The notes under the pieces were generated by a model. The model did no database searches and had not been told where the DNA came from. It worked only from the letters and a program-made list of their open reading frames with translations. From the NCBI GenBank assembly GCA_023424095.1, contig JAFAEG010000121.1, positions 1 through 33,233 of the forward strand: a DNA stretch of 33,233 bases. Reading direction: 5' to 3'. The position numbers and the translations under genes were made by a program. Every line of letters starts with the position of its first letter. The stretch's first letter is position 1. This document shows positions 1-7,622 of this stretch, in pieces. This stretch comes from Pseudomonadota bacterium (GTDB lineage: Bacteria; Pseudomonadota; Alphaproteobacteria; Sphingomonadales; Sphingomonadaceae).

Positions 1-369
1 TTGCGGCGCGGCTTCGGGTTGCGCCGACGGGGCGGGCGTCGGCGTGCGCTGCACCGGCGGGGTGGGCCGGGGCGATTCGGCACTTGGCCGGCGCTGCGTG
101 GCGGAAGGCTGGGAGGCGGCGGGCGGCGGGGTCGCGGCGGGCTGCTGCGCCTGCGGCTGCGGCGCGGGCCGCGGCTGGGTCACGATCCGCTCGCGCGGCG
201 TCAATTGGAAATCGCGCAATTGGGGCGGGCCGATCTGCGCCGGTGCGGGCTGTGGCTGCGGCTGCTCCGCCTGCTGCGCAAAGGCCGTTGCGGGCAGCAT
301 GATCGCGCTTCCCGCCAGAAGCACTGGCCGCCACCGGCGTCCAACGCCTGCAAAATCACCAAATCTCAT
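1..369 (-). CDS. Pro/Gln/Ala-rich exported protein, 3' end outside window
   Basis: Reading the minus strand from the ATG at 369 gives an open frame of 123 codons that runs off the left edge, so the C-terminus is missing. Residues 1-31 form a Sec-type signal peptide: Arg-rich start, hydrophobic stretch around VLLAGSAIMLPA, and a probable cleavage after ATAFA. The mature part starts QQAEQPQPQPAPAQIG and becomes a low-complexity Pro/Gln/Ala linker with one less repetitive patch (LRDFQLTPRERIVTQP, about residues 51-66). Such a linker suggests a periplasmic or envelope protein whose folded domain lies beyond the window. I do not recognise the family. The plus-strand frames over the same bases are Arg/Gly-rich shadows of this gene. 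Confidence 0.7.
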   Translation of the reverse strand, partial: MRFGDFAGVGRRWRPVLLAGSAIMLPATAFAQQAEQPQPQPAPAQIGPPQLRDFQLTPRERIVTQPRPAPQPQAQQPAATPPPAASQPSATQRRPSAESPRPTPPVQRTPTPAPSAQPEAAPQ

Positions 370-491
370 GCGAATCGAGCCCAACCCCGCGCGCCTGCCT
401 CTGGCGCGCCTTTCAAAGCTGGGGATCACCAGTCAGTTATTCCATGGTTCGTCAATGGCTAAGCCGCTCAAGTGTGGCGGCGGCGCGCCGG

Positions 492-977
492 TCAGCCTTG
501 AGGTGTGTCGCCGCTGCCATATGCTGGCGCCCGCCCAGCCCGCCGGCACAAGGCGATCTGCTCCCCCGCCGGGTCCGCCTGCGCGGCCGGAATCTCCGCC
601 CGCCAGCCAAGCGTCGCATCCTCGCCGCGCAGCGACAGGATCAGATGCCGTCCGTCCGGCCCGGGGGCGGTGGCGCGATAGCGCAGCCCCAGTTCGGCCC
701 ATTCCGCCACCATCGCATGGGTCATGCTGCCGTAGCCGACGGTCGCGGTCGAGCGCGCCTGCAGGCTCAATGCGCCTTCGCGGTCGCGGCCAAGCGCATT
801 GCTTTCGGGCAGATAGCCATGATCGTTGAAGGTGACCGACATCGGCGCGCCGCCCTCGCAGGTGAAGATCAGCCCGTCCGGCGCCTTGCCCTTCAGCGGC
901 GAGCCGGCGCAGGCGGCGAGCAAGGCGGTCGCGGCCAGGCCGATGATGGTGCCAGAAAGGATGTTTCCCGGTCGCAC
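492..977 (-). CDS. putative lipoprotein, possibly MliC-like
   Basis: This 161-aa protein begins with a lipoprotein signal (hydrophobic residues 8-21 ending LLAAC, lipidated Cys about 22). The mature domain has two further cysteines, in IFTCEGG and ALCRRAG, which could form one disulfide. The pattern FTCEGGAPMSVTFND resembles the first strand of the MliC/PliC lysozyme-inhibitor family, and a Gly/Asp-rich strand follows, but the typical MliC core is not clearly present, so that assignment is weak. It lies on the same strand as the GntR regulator upstream with an 82-bp gap and could share its transcript. I am sure of the lipoprotein, not of the function. Confidence 0.75.
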   Translation of the reverse strand: MRPGNILSGTIIGLAATALLAACAGSPLKGKAPDGLIFTCEGGAPMSVTFNDHGYLPESNALGRDREGALSLQARSTATVGYGSMTHAMVAEWAELGLRYRATAPGPDGRHLILSLRGEDATLGWRAEIPAAQADPAGEQIALCRRAGRAPAYGSGDTPQG

Positions 978-1059
978 CTAAGCTTCCCCCACGCGGCTGC
1001 TCGTCCCGGGCGCGATCATGCGCCGGGCGGCAAAGGGGATCAAGTTGTCAGGCAGAAGG

Positions 1060-1413
1060 TCAGGCGTAAGCGCGTTCGACCAGATCTTCAGGCTCGAGGC
1101 CCAGGCGCTTCATGTGCGCGCAGATTTCGGGCCAGCGATCCTCGAGGAAGGCCTTGCGCTCCGCCGTGCGCAGCCGCTCGGCGGCGCCGGTGGCGACGAA
1201 CATGCCGACGCCGCGCTTCACCACGACCAGGCCTTCCTCCTGGAAGGTCTGATAGGCCTTGGCCACGGTCAGCGGATTGGCGCCACATTCGGCGGCCAGG
1301 CTGCGTACGGACGGCAAGGGATCGCCGTCGCCCACGCGACCATCGAGAATCATCGCGCCAATGCGATCGCGCAGGCGCAGATAGACAGGCCGTTCTTCGC
1401 TCATGGCCGTCAT
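1060..1413 (-). CDS. GntR-family (YtrA-type) transcriptional regulator
   Basis: 117 aa, the short length typical of the YtrA subfamily: an N-terminal winged helix-turn-helix and only a short helical tail, with no ligand-binding FCD or UTRA domain. The DNA-binding signature is seen in VYLRLRDRIGAMILDGRVG, then LPSVRSLAAECGANPLTVAKAY (recognition helix) and the wing EGLVVVKRGVGMFVA. YtrA regulators usually repress small transporter or stress operons in which they are encoded; no ABC transporter is visible here, so the target is unknown. A second ATG three codons in (1404) is an equally good start; neither has a strong ribosome binding site. It stands between a nitroreductase and a lipoprotein gene on the same strand. 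Confidence 0.9.
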   Translation of the reverse strand: MTAMSEERPVYLRLRDRIGAMILDGRVGDGDPLPSVRSLAAECGANPLTVAKAYQTFQEEGLVVVKRGVGMFVATGAAERLRTAERKAFLEDRWPEICAHMKRLGLEPEDLVERAYA

Positions 1414-1478
1414 GGTGCGCTAACACACCGGGCGCGTCAAGCCTGAACGCCAGATTAATTTGCCTTAGGCGGGACAGC

Positions 1479-2051
1479 TTACCAGCGGCTGGCGACCGCC
1501 GCCAATTCCGGCCGCGCGCGTTCTTCCAGCGCCATTCCGGGCGTGCCGATATAGATGAAACCGGCAATCCGTTCCGGTGCCGTACCGAATGCCGCCAGCA
1601 CCGTCGGCGAATAAGCCGCCCAGCCGGTGATCCAGCCCGCCGCATAGCCCAGCGCGTGCGCGCCATGCTCCAGATTCATCACCGCGGCGCCGCAGGACAG
1701 AAGCTGCTCCCATTCCGGGATCTTGGCGCTTTCCTTCGGGCTGTAGAGCGCGACCACCAGTTCCGGCGCCTGGAAGGCCAGGCGGGTGATCGCTTCGGCG
1801 GTCGCCTCGGTCGGCTCGCCCGTCTCGGCGCGATAGGCAGCGAACAGCAGGTCCGAAAAGGCTTCGCGCCGCTCCCGGGGCACATGCACGAAGCGCCACG
1901 GCGCGAGCTTGCCATGGTCCGGCGTGCGCGCCGCGATCGCGAGAATGCGTCCCAATTCCTCGGCGGACGGCCCGGGCTCGATCAGGTCGCGCGGCCGGCC
2001 GGAGCGGCGGGATTCGAGCAGCGACAGCGGCGTTGTTCGGTCATTCAACAT
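1479..2051 (-). CDS. nitroreductase-family flavoprotein
   Basis: 190 aa, matching the compact YdjA-like nitroreductases that bind FMN and use NAD(P)H to reduce nitro or quinone-like substrates as homodimers. Seen directly: LLESRRSGRPRDLIEPGPS near the N-terminus (the Arg/Ser FMN-phosphate segment), RTPDHGKLAPWRFVHV (family core), and YIGTPG near the C-terminus. The gene is divergent from the peptide transporter gene, and the 130-bp space between them holds a small palindrome. The physiological substrate cannot be told from sequence. Confidence 0.9.
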   Translation of the reverse strand: MLNDRTTPLSLLESRRSGRPRDLIEPGPSAEELGRILAIAARTPDHGKLAPWRFVHVPRERREAFSDLLFAAYRAETGEPTEATAEAITRLAFQAPELVVALYSPKESAKIPEWEQLLSCGAAVMNLEHGAHALGYAAGWITGWAAYSPTVLAAFGTAPERIAGFIYIGTPGMALEERARPELAAVASRW

Positions 2052-2076
2052 TCAGCGGGCCGGTAGCAGTGACCCC

Positions 2077-2091
2077 GGATTGCAACAATCC
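2077..2091. promoter_or_regulatory. palindrome GGATTG-CAA-CAATCC in a divergent promoter region
   Basis: A perfect 6-bp inverted repeat with a 3-bp centre lies in the intergenic space between the nitroreductase gene (start 2051, minus) and the peptide transporter gene (start 2185, plus). No T-run follows, so an operator is more likely than a terminator. No cognate regulator can be assigned. Confidence 0.35.
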
Positions 2092-2184
2092 CGCTTGGCA
2101 AGTGAGATTGGGCCGCTACTGTTCGCCACCTAATCAAGCCGCAGGGGTAGCGGCCTTGTCATGATTCCGGGAGGCCCAAGTCAA

Positions 2185-3783
2185 ATGGCAACCAATCCAG
2201 CTTATGAAGCCGAGGCGCAGCGCACGATCATGGGCCACCCGCGTGGCCTGTTCGTGCTGTTCTTCGCCGAGATGTGGGAGCGCTTCTCCTACTATGGCAT
2301 GCGCGCGCTGCTGATCTTCTACCTGACGCAGCATTGGTTGTTCTCTGACGAGAAATCGGGCGTCATCTACGGCGCCTACACCGCCCTCGTTTACATCACC
2401 CCGGTGCTCGGCGGCTATCTGGCCGACCGCTATATCGGGCAGCGAAAAGCGGTCCTCTACGGCGCGGTGTTGCTGACTTTCGGCCACTTCCTGATGGGCT
2501 TCGAAGGCACGGGCGGGCAGGATTCTGCCACGATCGGCATGTTCTGGCTGGCCCTGTCATTCATCATCGTCGGCTCGGGCTTCCTGAAGGCGAACATCTC
2601 GGTGATCGTCGGCCAACTCTATCCGCGCACCGACGTGCGTCGCGATGGCGCCTACACCATCTTCTACATGGGCATTAACCTCGGCGCGGCGATCGGTTCG
2701 CTGCTCTGCGGCTATCTCGGCCAGACCTATGGCTGGTCGTGGGGCTTCGGCGCCGCCGGCGTCGGCATGCTGCTCGGCCTGATCGTGTTCGTCTGGGGTA
2801 AGCCGTTGCTGATGGGCAAGGGCGAGGCGCCCAAGCCGCTCGGCAAGGGCCTGGAATGGACCGTCTATGCGGTCGGCATCGCCGCCGTTGTCGGCATCTG
2901 GCAACTCATCCAGTATCAGGAGGTCATCGGCTGGCTGCTGCTGGTCGCCGGCATCATCCTGGTCGGCTACGTCTTGCTCACCGCGGTGACGAAGCTGCCG
3001 AAGGAGGATCGCGATCGCATCTTCGCGGCGATGTTCCTGATCATTGGCTCGATCCTGTTTTGGGCCTTGTTCGAGCAGGCCGGCTCGTCGCTGAACCTGT
3101 TCACCGACCGCTCGGTCGATCGCAACATGCTCGGCTGGGAAGTCCCGGCGTCGATGTTCCAGTCGATCAACGCCATCTACATCGTCCTGCTCGCACCGCT
3201 CTTCGCCTTGCTGTGGGTGAAGCTCGGCCGGGCCGGGCGTGAGCCGTCGGCACCGGCGAAGTTCGGCCTCGGCCTGCTCCAGCTCGGCCTCGGCTTCCTC
3301 GTCCTCGTCTGGGGCGCGCAGGCCGCTGGCATGGAGAATGCCACGCCGGTGATCTTCATCTTCCTCATCTACCTGCTGCACACGACCGGCGAGCTCTGCC
3401 TGTCGCCGGTGGGCCTGTCGGCGATGAACCGTCTGGCTCCGGCGCACATGGCGTCGCTGATCATGGGCACCTGGTTCTTCGCCTCGGCGACCGGCAACTT
3501 CGCTGCCGGCCTGATCGCTGCGGCCACCGGTTCGGAAGCAGCCTCCGGCGCCAATGCCGGCAAGGAGACGGTGATTGAGGTCTACAACACCGTCGGTTGG
3601 GTCGCGATCGGCGTCGGCGTGGCCGTGATGCTCGTCGCCCCGCTGGTGAAGAAGCTGATGCACCTCGACACGCTGCGCGATGCCGACGAGTTGGCGGGAA
3701 CGGCCGAACTGGCCGAGCCGCAGGCCGCGGGCATCAACGTGAACCAGGAAACCAAGGGTTCTCCGGGCCTGGACAAGGCATGA
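2185..3783 (+). CDS. POT/PTR-family proton-coupled peptide transporter
   Basis: Inner-membrane MFS transporter of the POT family that imports di- and tripeptides with protons. The family hallmark ExxERFxYY is seen at residues 29-37 (EMWERFSYY), followed by GGYLADRYIGQRKAVLYG (loop 2-3 motif) and the second PTR2 signature region FYMGINLGAAIGSLLCGYLG. About 14 hydrophobic segments are visible, and the 532-aa length is in the family range. I chose the ATG at 2185, not the upstream in-frame ATG at 2161, because GGGAGG stands 10 bp before it. The stop overlaps the start of the next gene (ATGA), so peptide uptake and the following amidohydrolase are translationally coupled. Confidence 0.93.
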   Translation: MATNPAYEAEAQRTIMGHPRGLFVLFFAEMWERFSYYGMRALLIFYLTQHWLFSDEKSGVIYGAYTALVYITPVLGGYLADRYIGQRKAVLYGAVLLTFGHFLMGFEGTGGQDSATIGMFWLALSFIIVGSGFLKANISVIVGQLYPRTDVRRDGAYTIFYMGINLGAAIGSLLCGYLGQTYGWSWGFGAAGVGMLLGLIVFVWGKPLLMGKGEAPKPLGKGLEWTVYAVGIAAVVGIWQLIQYQEVIGWLLLVAGIILVGYVLLTAVTKLPKEDRDRIFAAMFLIIGSILFWALFEQAGSSLNLFTDRSVDRNMLGWEVPASMFQSINAIYIVLLAPLFALLWVKLGRAGREPSAPAKFGLGLLQLGLGFLVLVWGAQAAGMENATPVIFIFLIYLLHTTGELCLSPVGLSAMNRLAPAHMASLIMGTWFFASATGNFAAGLIAAATGSEAASGANAGKETVIEVYNTVGWVAIGVGVAVMLVAPLVKKLMHLDTLRDADELAGTAELAEPQAAGINVNQETKGSPGLDKA

Positions 3784-5177
3784 TGGGGCGCCTGCTCGGG
3801 GCCGCCGCGCTGGCGGCCCTCGTCGCCGGCTGTGCCACCACCCAGACTTCGGAAGCGCCGGCGGCGAATGCGCCGGCGCAGCCGGAGCGGCGCGTCTCGG
3901 CCGATCCCTACCCGTCCACCTATCGCCCCTATCCGGGCGTGCCGACGGCGATCACCAACGTCACCATCTTCGACGGTGAAGGCGCGCGGATCGACAATGG
4001 CGTGCTGGTGCTGGCCGAGGGCCGCATCCAGGCGATCGGCGGCGCGGACACGGCGATCCCCGCCGGCGCGCAGCGGATCGACGGGCAGGGGCGCTATGTC
4101 ACCCCCGGCGTGATCGACATTCACAGCCACCTCGGCGACTATCCGAGCCCCGGCGTCGACGCCCATTCCGATGGCAACGAAGTCACCTCGCCGGTCCGTC
4201 CGGAAGTGTGGGCCGAACACAGCATCTGGCCGCAGGATCCGGGCTTCACCCGGGCGCTCGCCAATGGCGGCATCACCACCCTGCACGTCCTGCCGGGCTC
4301 GGCGAACCTGTTCGGCGGGCGGGGCGTGACTTTGCGCAACGTCCCTGGGCGCACTTACCAGTCGATGCGCTTCCCCGGCGCGCCGCGCAGCCTGAAAATG
4401 GCCTGCGGCGAGAATCCGAAGCGCGTCTACGGCAATCGCAACCAGATGCCCGGCACTCGCATGGGCAATGTCGCCTTGATGCGTTCCACCTGGCAGCGCG
4501 CGGTTGAATATCGCGACCGCATGCGCCGCGATCCGAGCGGCACCCGCGACATGGCGCTGGAGACTCTGGTCGAGGTGCTGGACGGCGAAATCCTCGTCCA
4601 GAATCATTGCTACCGCGCCGACGAAATGGCGATCATGCTCGACATGGCGCGCGAGTTCGGTTTCCGCATCGCCAGCTTCCACCACGCGGTCGAAGCCTAC
4701 AAGATTCCCGATCTGCTGCGCGCCAGCGGCACCTGCGCGAGCGTCTGGGCGGATTGGTGGGGCTTCAAGCTGGAAGCCTATGACGCGATCAACGAGAATG
4801 CGCCGATGGTGCACAATGCCGGCGCCTGCGCGGTGATCCACTCCGACGACGCCAACGGCATCCAGCGGCTGAACCAGGAAGCCGGCAAGGCGCTGGCCGA
4901 CGGCCGCCGCATGGGCATCAACATCTCCGACGAGGTCGCCTGGCGCTGGCTGGCGATCAACCCGGCCAACGCGCTCGGCATCGGCGACCAGACCGGTTCG
5001 CTGCGCGTCGGCAAGCGCGCCGACGTCGTGCTGTGGAACGGCAATCCGTTCAGCGTCTACACCCGGCCCCAGCAGGTCTGGATCGACGGCGCGTTGATGT
5101 ACGACATGAACAATGCGGCGCTCCGCCCGGTGACCGATTTCGAACTCGGCCAGCCCGGCGAGGGAGACGTGAAATGA
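3780..5177 (+). CDS. amidohydrolase-family lipoprotein with intact metal site
   Basis: 465 aa. It starts at ATG 3780, which overlaps the transporter stop by four bases. The N-terminus is a lipoprotein signal (LVAGC, Cys18), so the enzyme is membrane-anchored outside the cytoplasm. The amidohydrolase fold is clear: N-terminal beta segment (ITNVTIFDGEGARIDNG), metal motif H115-S-H117, further candidate ligands H276 (NHCYRADE), H301/H302 (FHHAV) and D356 (HSDDANG), and the C-terminal GSLRVGKRADVVLWNGNPF segment. It resembles imidazolonepropionase-like amidohydrolases and X-Pro dipeptidase-type members. Coupling to a peptide transporter suggests hydrolysis of a peptide or an N-blocked amino acid before or during uptake; that role is inference. 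Confidence 0.9.
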   Translation: MMGRLLGAAALAALVAGCATTQTSEAPAANAPAQPERRVSADPYPSTYRPYPGVPTAITNVTIFDGEGARIDNGVLVLAEGRIQAIGGADTAIPAGAQRIDGQGRYVTPGVIDIHSHLGDYPSPGVDAHSDGNEVTSPVRPEVWAEHSIWPQDPGFTRALANGGITTLHVLPGSANLFGGRGVTLRNVPGRTYQSMRFPGAPRSLKMACGENPKRVYGNRNQMPGTRMGNVALMRSTWQRAVEYRDRMRRDPSGTRDMALETLVEVLDGEILVQNHCYRADEMAIMLDMAREFGFRIASFHHAVEAYKIPDLLRASGTCASVWADWWGFKLEAYDAINENAPMVHNAGACAVIHSDDANGIQRLNQEAGKALADGRRMGINISDEVAWRWLAINPANALGIGDQTGSLRVGKRADVVLWNGNPFSVYTRPQQVWIDGALMYDMNNAALRPVTDFELGQPGEGDVK

Positions 5178-6613
5178 GCTCGACCACGTCCCCCAAATCC
5201 GTCCTGGCTGAGCCTGTCGAAGCCCTGTCCTTCTTCGCGCGGTTGAAGAAAAAGGCAGCCCTTCGACAAGCTCAGGGAGGGCGGCTGCTTTTGGCCGCAG
5301 CGTCGGTGCTCGCCTTCGCCACCCCAGCCACCGCCCAGACCGTCGCCATTACCGGCGGCCGGGTTGTCATCGGCGACGGCGGCGATCCGATCGACGGCGG
5401 CACCGTGATCATCCGCGACGGCCGCGTCGTCGCGGCGGGCGCGGGTGTTGCGGTCCCGGCCGGCGCCCAGGTCATCGACGCCACCGGCAAGTGGGTGACG
5501 CCCGGGCTCATGTCCGGCTTCTCCCGCATCGGCCTGGCCGAGGTCGATGCCGATGGCGACAGCAATGACACGTCGGCCAGCACCAGCCCGTTCAACGCCT
5601 CGCTGGACATTGCCCCGGCGATCAACCCGGCCGTCTCCGCGATCGCGGTGAACCGCGCCGCCGGCGTGACCCGCGCCGTGGTCGCGCCGTCCGCCGCGAA
5701 CAGCATCTTCGCCGGGCAGGGTGCGGTGATCGATCTGGGCGGCGACGCCGACGCGATCACCCGCCGCCGCGCCTTCCAATATGTCGAGCTGGGCGAGACT
5801 GGCGGCGTGCGCGCCGGCGGCAGCCGCGTCTCGGCTCACGCTCTGCTCCGCAACGCCTTGCGCGAAGCGGGCCAGGTGCGCGCGCCGGCCGGGACTCCGG
5901 CCGATCCGCGCACGATCGAGCCCGCGCAGGAGCGCGCCGGCGACGTCATGCTCACCCGCTTCGATGCGACCGCGCTCATTCCCGTCGTGCGCGGCCAGCA
6001 GGCGTTGATGGTCCATGTCGAACGGGCCAGCGACATCCTCCAGGCGCTCGCGCTGAAGGAGGAATTCCCCCGCCTCAAGCTGATCATCGTCGGCGCGACC
6101 GAGGGCTGGCGGGTCGCCGCTCAGCTGCGCGCCGCGAACGTGCCGGTGATCGCCAACGCGCTCAATGATCTGCCCGCCAGCTTCGAACAGCTCGCCGCCA
6201 CCCAGTCCAATGTCGGCCGCATGCGGGCCGCGGGCGTGCAGGTCGCGATCGGGCAGTTGAACGAGGATGAGACCCGCCAGCTGCGGGTCATGAACCAGGC
6301 CGCCGGCAATCTCGTCGCTCTGACCCGCATCCCCGGCGCGACCGGCCTGAGCTGGGGCCAGGCGTTCGCCGCGATCAGCTCCGGCCCGGCCGCAGCGGTC
6401 GGCATGGACGATGAGATCGGCTCGCTCCGCCCCGGTCGTCGCGGCGACGTGGTGATCTGGGACGGCGACCCGCTCGAGCTGGCCACCGGCGTCGAAGCGG
6501 TCTGGATCGACGGCGTCCAGCAAAGCCTGGAAAACCGCCAGACCCGCCTCCGCGACCGCTACCGCAACCCCCAGGAAGGCGCGCTCCCGCACGCATATTC
6601 ACCGCGGGATTGA
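5174..6613 (+). CDS. degenerate amidohydrolase-family exported protein
   Basis: 479 aa, start ATG 5174 overlapping the previous stop (ATGA) with GAGGGA upstream. It is a paralogue of the upstream amidohydrolase, with the same N-terminal beta segment (VAITGGRVVIGDGG) and C-terminal GSLRPGRRGDVVIWDGDPLE. The metal site is gone: where the neighbour has TPGVIDIHSHLG this protein has TPGLMSGFSRIG, so both HxH histidines are replaced (Phe116, Arg118), and no HSDD equivalent is seen. A signal peptide is present (LLLAAASVLAFATPATA) but is preceded by about 36 extra residues, part of them encoded by a palindromic repeat. It probably acts as a non-catalytic partner of the upstream enzyme; this is inference from pairing and residue loss. 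Confidence 0.85.
   Translation: MSSTTSPKSVLAEPVEALSFFARLKKKAALRQAQGGRLLLAAASVLAFATPATAQTVAITGGRVVIGDGGDPIDGGTVIIRDGRVVAAGAGVAVPAGAQVIDATGKWVTPGLMSGFSRIGLAEVDADGDSNDTSASTSPFNASLDIAPAINPAVSAIAVNRAAGVTRAVVAPSAANSIFAGQGAVIDLGGDADAITRRRAFQYVELGETGGVRAGGSRVSAHALLRNALREAGQVRAPAGTPADPRTIEPAQERAGDVMLTRFDATALIPVVRGQQALMVHVERASDILQALALKEEFPRLKLIIVGATEGWRVAAQLRAANVPVIANALNDLPASFEQLAATQSNVGRMRAAGVQVAIGQLNEDETRQLRVMNQAAGNLVALTRIPGATGLSWGQAFAAISSGPAAAVGMDDEIGSLRPGRRGDVVIWDGDPLELATGVEAVWIDGVQQSLENRQTRLRDRYRNPQEGALPHAYSPRD
5203..5280. repeat. intragenic palindromic repeat (family A)
   Basis: Left arm 5208-5227 (CTGAGCCTGTCGAAGCCCTG) pairs with right arm 5256-5275 (CAGCCCTTCGACAAGCTCAG) with few mismatches; an inner stem CCTTCTTC/GAAGAAAAAGG extends it. 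The core TTCGACAAGCTCAG recurs at 26211-26224 between other genes. Here the element lies in frame inside the 5' end of the second amidohydrolase gene and encodes the VLAEPVEALSFF and ALRQAQGG stretches just before the hydrophobic part of the signal peptide. It is a REP/BIME-like element of the kind mobilised by RAYT transposases; no transposase is in the window. Confidence 0.85.
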
Positions 6614-6636
6614 GCGCGAGCCGATGGAGACACGTC

Positions 6637-7119
6637 ATGGGTGTCACCTGGACCGACATCGCGTTTCAACTTGAGGTCGACGTCGCGCGTGATGTTGCGA
6701 AAGCTTGGGCGTGGCTCTTGCCGGAACCTTGGACGCCACTTGTCTGCTCAATGGTAGGCGGCATCTTCCTGGAACAACCAGACGGGAAAATTCAGTGGTT
6801 GGATACCGGAACAGGGCTGCTCGAACCCGCTGCGAACGACTGTGCCGCGTTTGAAGAGATTATGAGAAGTTCGCCGGACTTGGTGGATGAGTGGTTCCTG
6901 CCGCCTCTGATTGAGAGGCTCCATGCGGCGGGCAAGCGGGCCGGGGCGGGCCAATGCTATGGCTTCACCATTTTGCCAGCGTTCGCCGAGGGCAAATACG
7001 AAGTCGAAAACATGTTCGTGATTTCCGTCGTGGAGCAATTTGTGGGAATGGCCGATATACATCGCCAGCTGAGCGGCTTGCCTGAAGGTGCAAAGGTTGA
7101 AGTAAAGGTTGTGGACTAG
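6637..7119 (+). CDS. DUF1851 / T6SS immunity Tdi1-like protein
   Basis: 160 aa from the ATG at 6637, chosen because GGAGA lies six bases upstream; the longer in-frame start at 6610 overlaps the previous gene. The protein resembles the Tdi1 C-terminal (DUF1851) family: GIFLEQPDGKIQWLDTGTG, then a helical middle with DEWFLPPLIERL, then the diagnostic end QCYGFTILPAFAEGKYEVEN followed by VVEQFVGMADIHRQLSGLPEG. Tdi1 neutralises a type VI secretion DNase effector in Agrobacterium. No effector or T6SS gene is visible here, so this would be an orphan immunity gene or a relative with another job. Its codons look less GC-rich than its neighbours', which fits acquisition. Confidence 0.75.
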   Translation: MGVTWTDIAFQLEVDVARDVAKAWAWLLPEPWTPLVCSMVGGIFLEQPDGKIQWLDTGTGLLEPAANDCAAFEEIMRSSPDLVDEWFLPPLIERLHAAGKRAGAGQCYGFTILPAFAEGKYEVENMFVISVVEQFVGMADIHRQLSGLPEGAKVEVKVVD

Positions 7120-7247
7120 GCGCAGGCCCACTCGAATTTCTCCGACACTGAGTGGTTTCACACATCGCCTCTCATGCCCCGGCAACCTGTCCTGATGCCC
7201 CGCTCGGGATTGAGGCAAGCGTCTCCGACGGATAGCTTCGGTGGGAG

Positions 7248-7616
7248 ATGGTGAAACACCGCAAGCCGCTCGCCGCAACCTATCGTGGGCTGCTTATCCT
7301 GGGGCTGAGCGGCGGTGTCGCGATCGCCCTGCTGAGTATCGCGATGTTCTCGTTCCCCGATACCGGCGAGCCCATCTATCGGGGGCTCATGCGGTGGCTG
7401 ACGCGCGCGGGCGCAGTGAAACTGGATCGCGACGACTATTATTTCACTGCCGCTATGGTTGGTGTGCTCTCACCATTCTGGGTGCTGCTCTTCGTATGGG
7501 CGATGCTCAGAAAGCCAGCAGAAGACCGGCATATTGATGCGCAGCTTCGCGCTCGGCTTCCCAGACAGGGAAGGGAGCGCCGGATCGACCTCGACCAGAG
7601 CGATATGGATCGCTGA
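7248..7616 (+). CDS. small membrane protein of unknown function
   Basis: 122 aa with two hydrophobic segments (about residues 13-34, GLLILGLSGGVAIALLSIAM, and 67-87, FTAAMVGVLSPFWVLLFVWA) joined by an acidic/basic loop with DRDDYYF, then a charged Arg/Asp-rich tail. GGGAG stands immediately before the ATG at 7248 and even the GTG at 7251 is close, so the exact start is uncertain. It is convergent with the symporter gene, six bases away. The family is not recognised. Membrane segments in this one frame support a real gene over the overlapping frames. Confidence 0.6.
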   Translation: MVKHRKPLAATYRGLLILGLSGGVAIALLSIAMFSFPDTGEPIYRGLMRWLTRAGAVKLDRDDYYFTAAMVGVLSPFWVLLFVWAMLRKPAEDRHIDAQLRARLPRQGRERRIDLDQSDMDR

Positions 7617-7622
7617 GCAGCC

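Noticed and set aside
2557..3663. Minus-strand open frame within the peptide transporter gene
   Set aside because: His/Asp/Gln/Arg-rich shadow of a membrane protein gene with no ribosome binding site or family features.
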